Positions 63,481 to 64,000 of a stretch of DNA of 64,000 nucleotides are shown piece after piece. Source of the DNA: Diadema setosum. Lineage: Eukaryota; Echinodermata; Echinoidea; Diadematoida; Diadematidae. The notes beneath the pieces were generated by a model. That model ran no database searches, was not told the origin of the DNA, and was given only the letters and a program-made list of their open reading frames with translations. The DNA lies in contig NC_092700.1 in the NCBI RefSeq assembly GCF_964275005.1, forward strand, positions 16,462,617-16,526,616, in the 5' to 3' direction. The translations under genes and the position numbers were made by a program. The number at the start of each line of letters is the position of its first letter. Position 1 is the stretch's first letter.

Positions 63481-64000
63481 CTCAAGTGAGCTAAAAATCT
63501 TATAGTACTTGATAGTTTTGTACAATTTGAGATTGCCTAGTATGGGACACGTCCATCATATTTACATGCATGGATATGTTCTCATTTCAAAGTGTCTACT
63601 GTCTATGCAACACCTACAAATTGGTGAGGTTTGATAAAAAAAAGAAGGTATTATAATGTAATTCTTTGTTTTCAAGCAGCATGTAAGATAACCATGTAGA
63701 GGTAAAAAATTATATCACACTCTCAGTTAAATACTTCTAGCCGACACAGGAGATCTGATCATTGGTGTTGACAAGACACAGATTCACCGTAAGTTAATAT
63801 CAATTAATAGAATGGAATGAAACAAATGAAAAGGAGAAGTAAAAAAAAAAAAAAAGGATATGAGAATTACAAACTAACTGGACTTTCAAGTTTATTGGGA
63901 ATGTTTTCTTTTTGTTTTGTTTTTTAACAAATAATTAAGTGATACTTTGCATTGGCCATAATCAGGTCTGCTAATATGAAACACTACCAATGAATCTTTG

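Larger units (their letters stand above)
59399..64000. other. Region upstream of the FMN reductase-like exons
   Basis: No further exon of the reductase could be recognised. Outside the listed elements the DNA is AT-rich and featureless. Confidence 0.5.

Overview
The window is a piece of an animal nuclear genome. It has small, well-conserved exons with GT-AG introns, long AT-rich introns and intergenic space, and many short non-autonomous DNA transposons. The repeats, above all a foldback element reminiscent of the sea-urchin TU family, suggest an echinoderm, most likely a sea urchin. The organism call is inference (about 70%); the gene calls do not depend on it.

Three protein-coding genes can be supported. 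(1) Plus strand, 568-6865: the last six coding exons (344 codons plus stop) of a DDX54/Dbp10 nucleolar DEAD-box RNA helicase. It has the DBP10CT region and an unusual RGG/GRG-rich C-terminus; the helicase core lies left of the window. (2) Minus strand, 40579 down to 14284: what looks like a complete PHTF gene (PHTF1/PHTF2 family multi-pass membrane protein). It has 18 coding exons that join in frame to 910 codons plus stop, and the 3' end converges on DDX54. (3) Minus strand, 59398-58009: the last two exons (154 codons plus stop) of an NADPH-dependent FMN reductase-like flavoprotein. Its 5' exons were not found and probably lie right of the window or in small exons I missed. There is no sign that the three genes work in one pathway.

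The rest is mostly repeat. Left part (1-15 kb): a TTAA-flanked foldback, a 93-bp TTAA MITE beside a 1.15-kb palindrome, purine tracts, a GAT-type minisatellite, and two MITEs, one with a telomere-like interior. PHTF introns (15-40 kb): GATA/GACA tract, two copies of a hairpin-ended element full of TGACCTTTGACCT motifs, a 3.3-kb foldback built of about 165-bp units, a Harbinger-like element, and several MITEs. Upstream of PHTF (41-58 kb): a CpG-rich inverted-repeat region, a hAT-like element with an 8-bp target duplication, a 2.85-kb TA-flanked element carrying a roughly 71-bp tandem array, and a tRNA-derived SINE. Right end (59-64 kb): a second copy of the 93-bp TTAA MITE, a further hairpin-ended element with a tandem AGGTCAAAGGTCA array, and a diverged repeat field.

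The most interesting pattern is that several elements with terminal inverted repeats carry internal tandem arrays where a transposase gene would be expected. Two families of these disperse perfect DR1-type nuclear-receptor sites.
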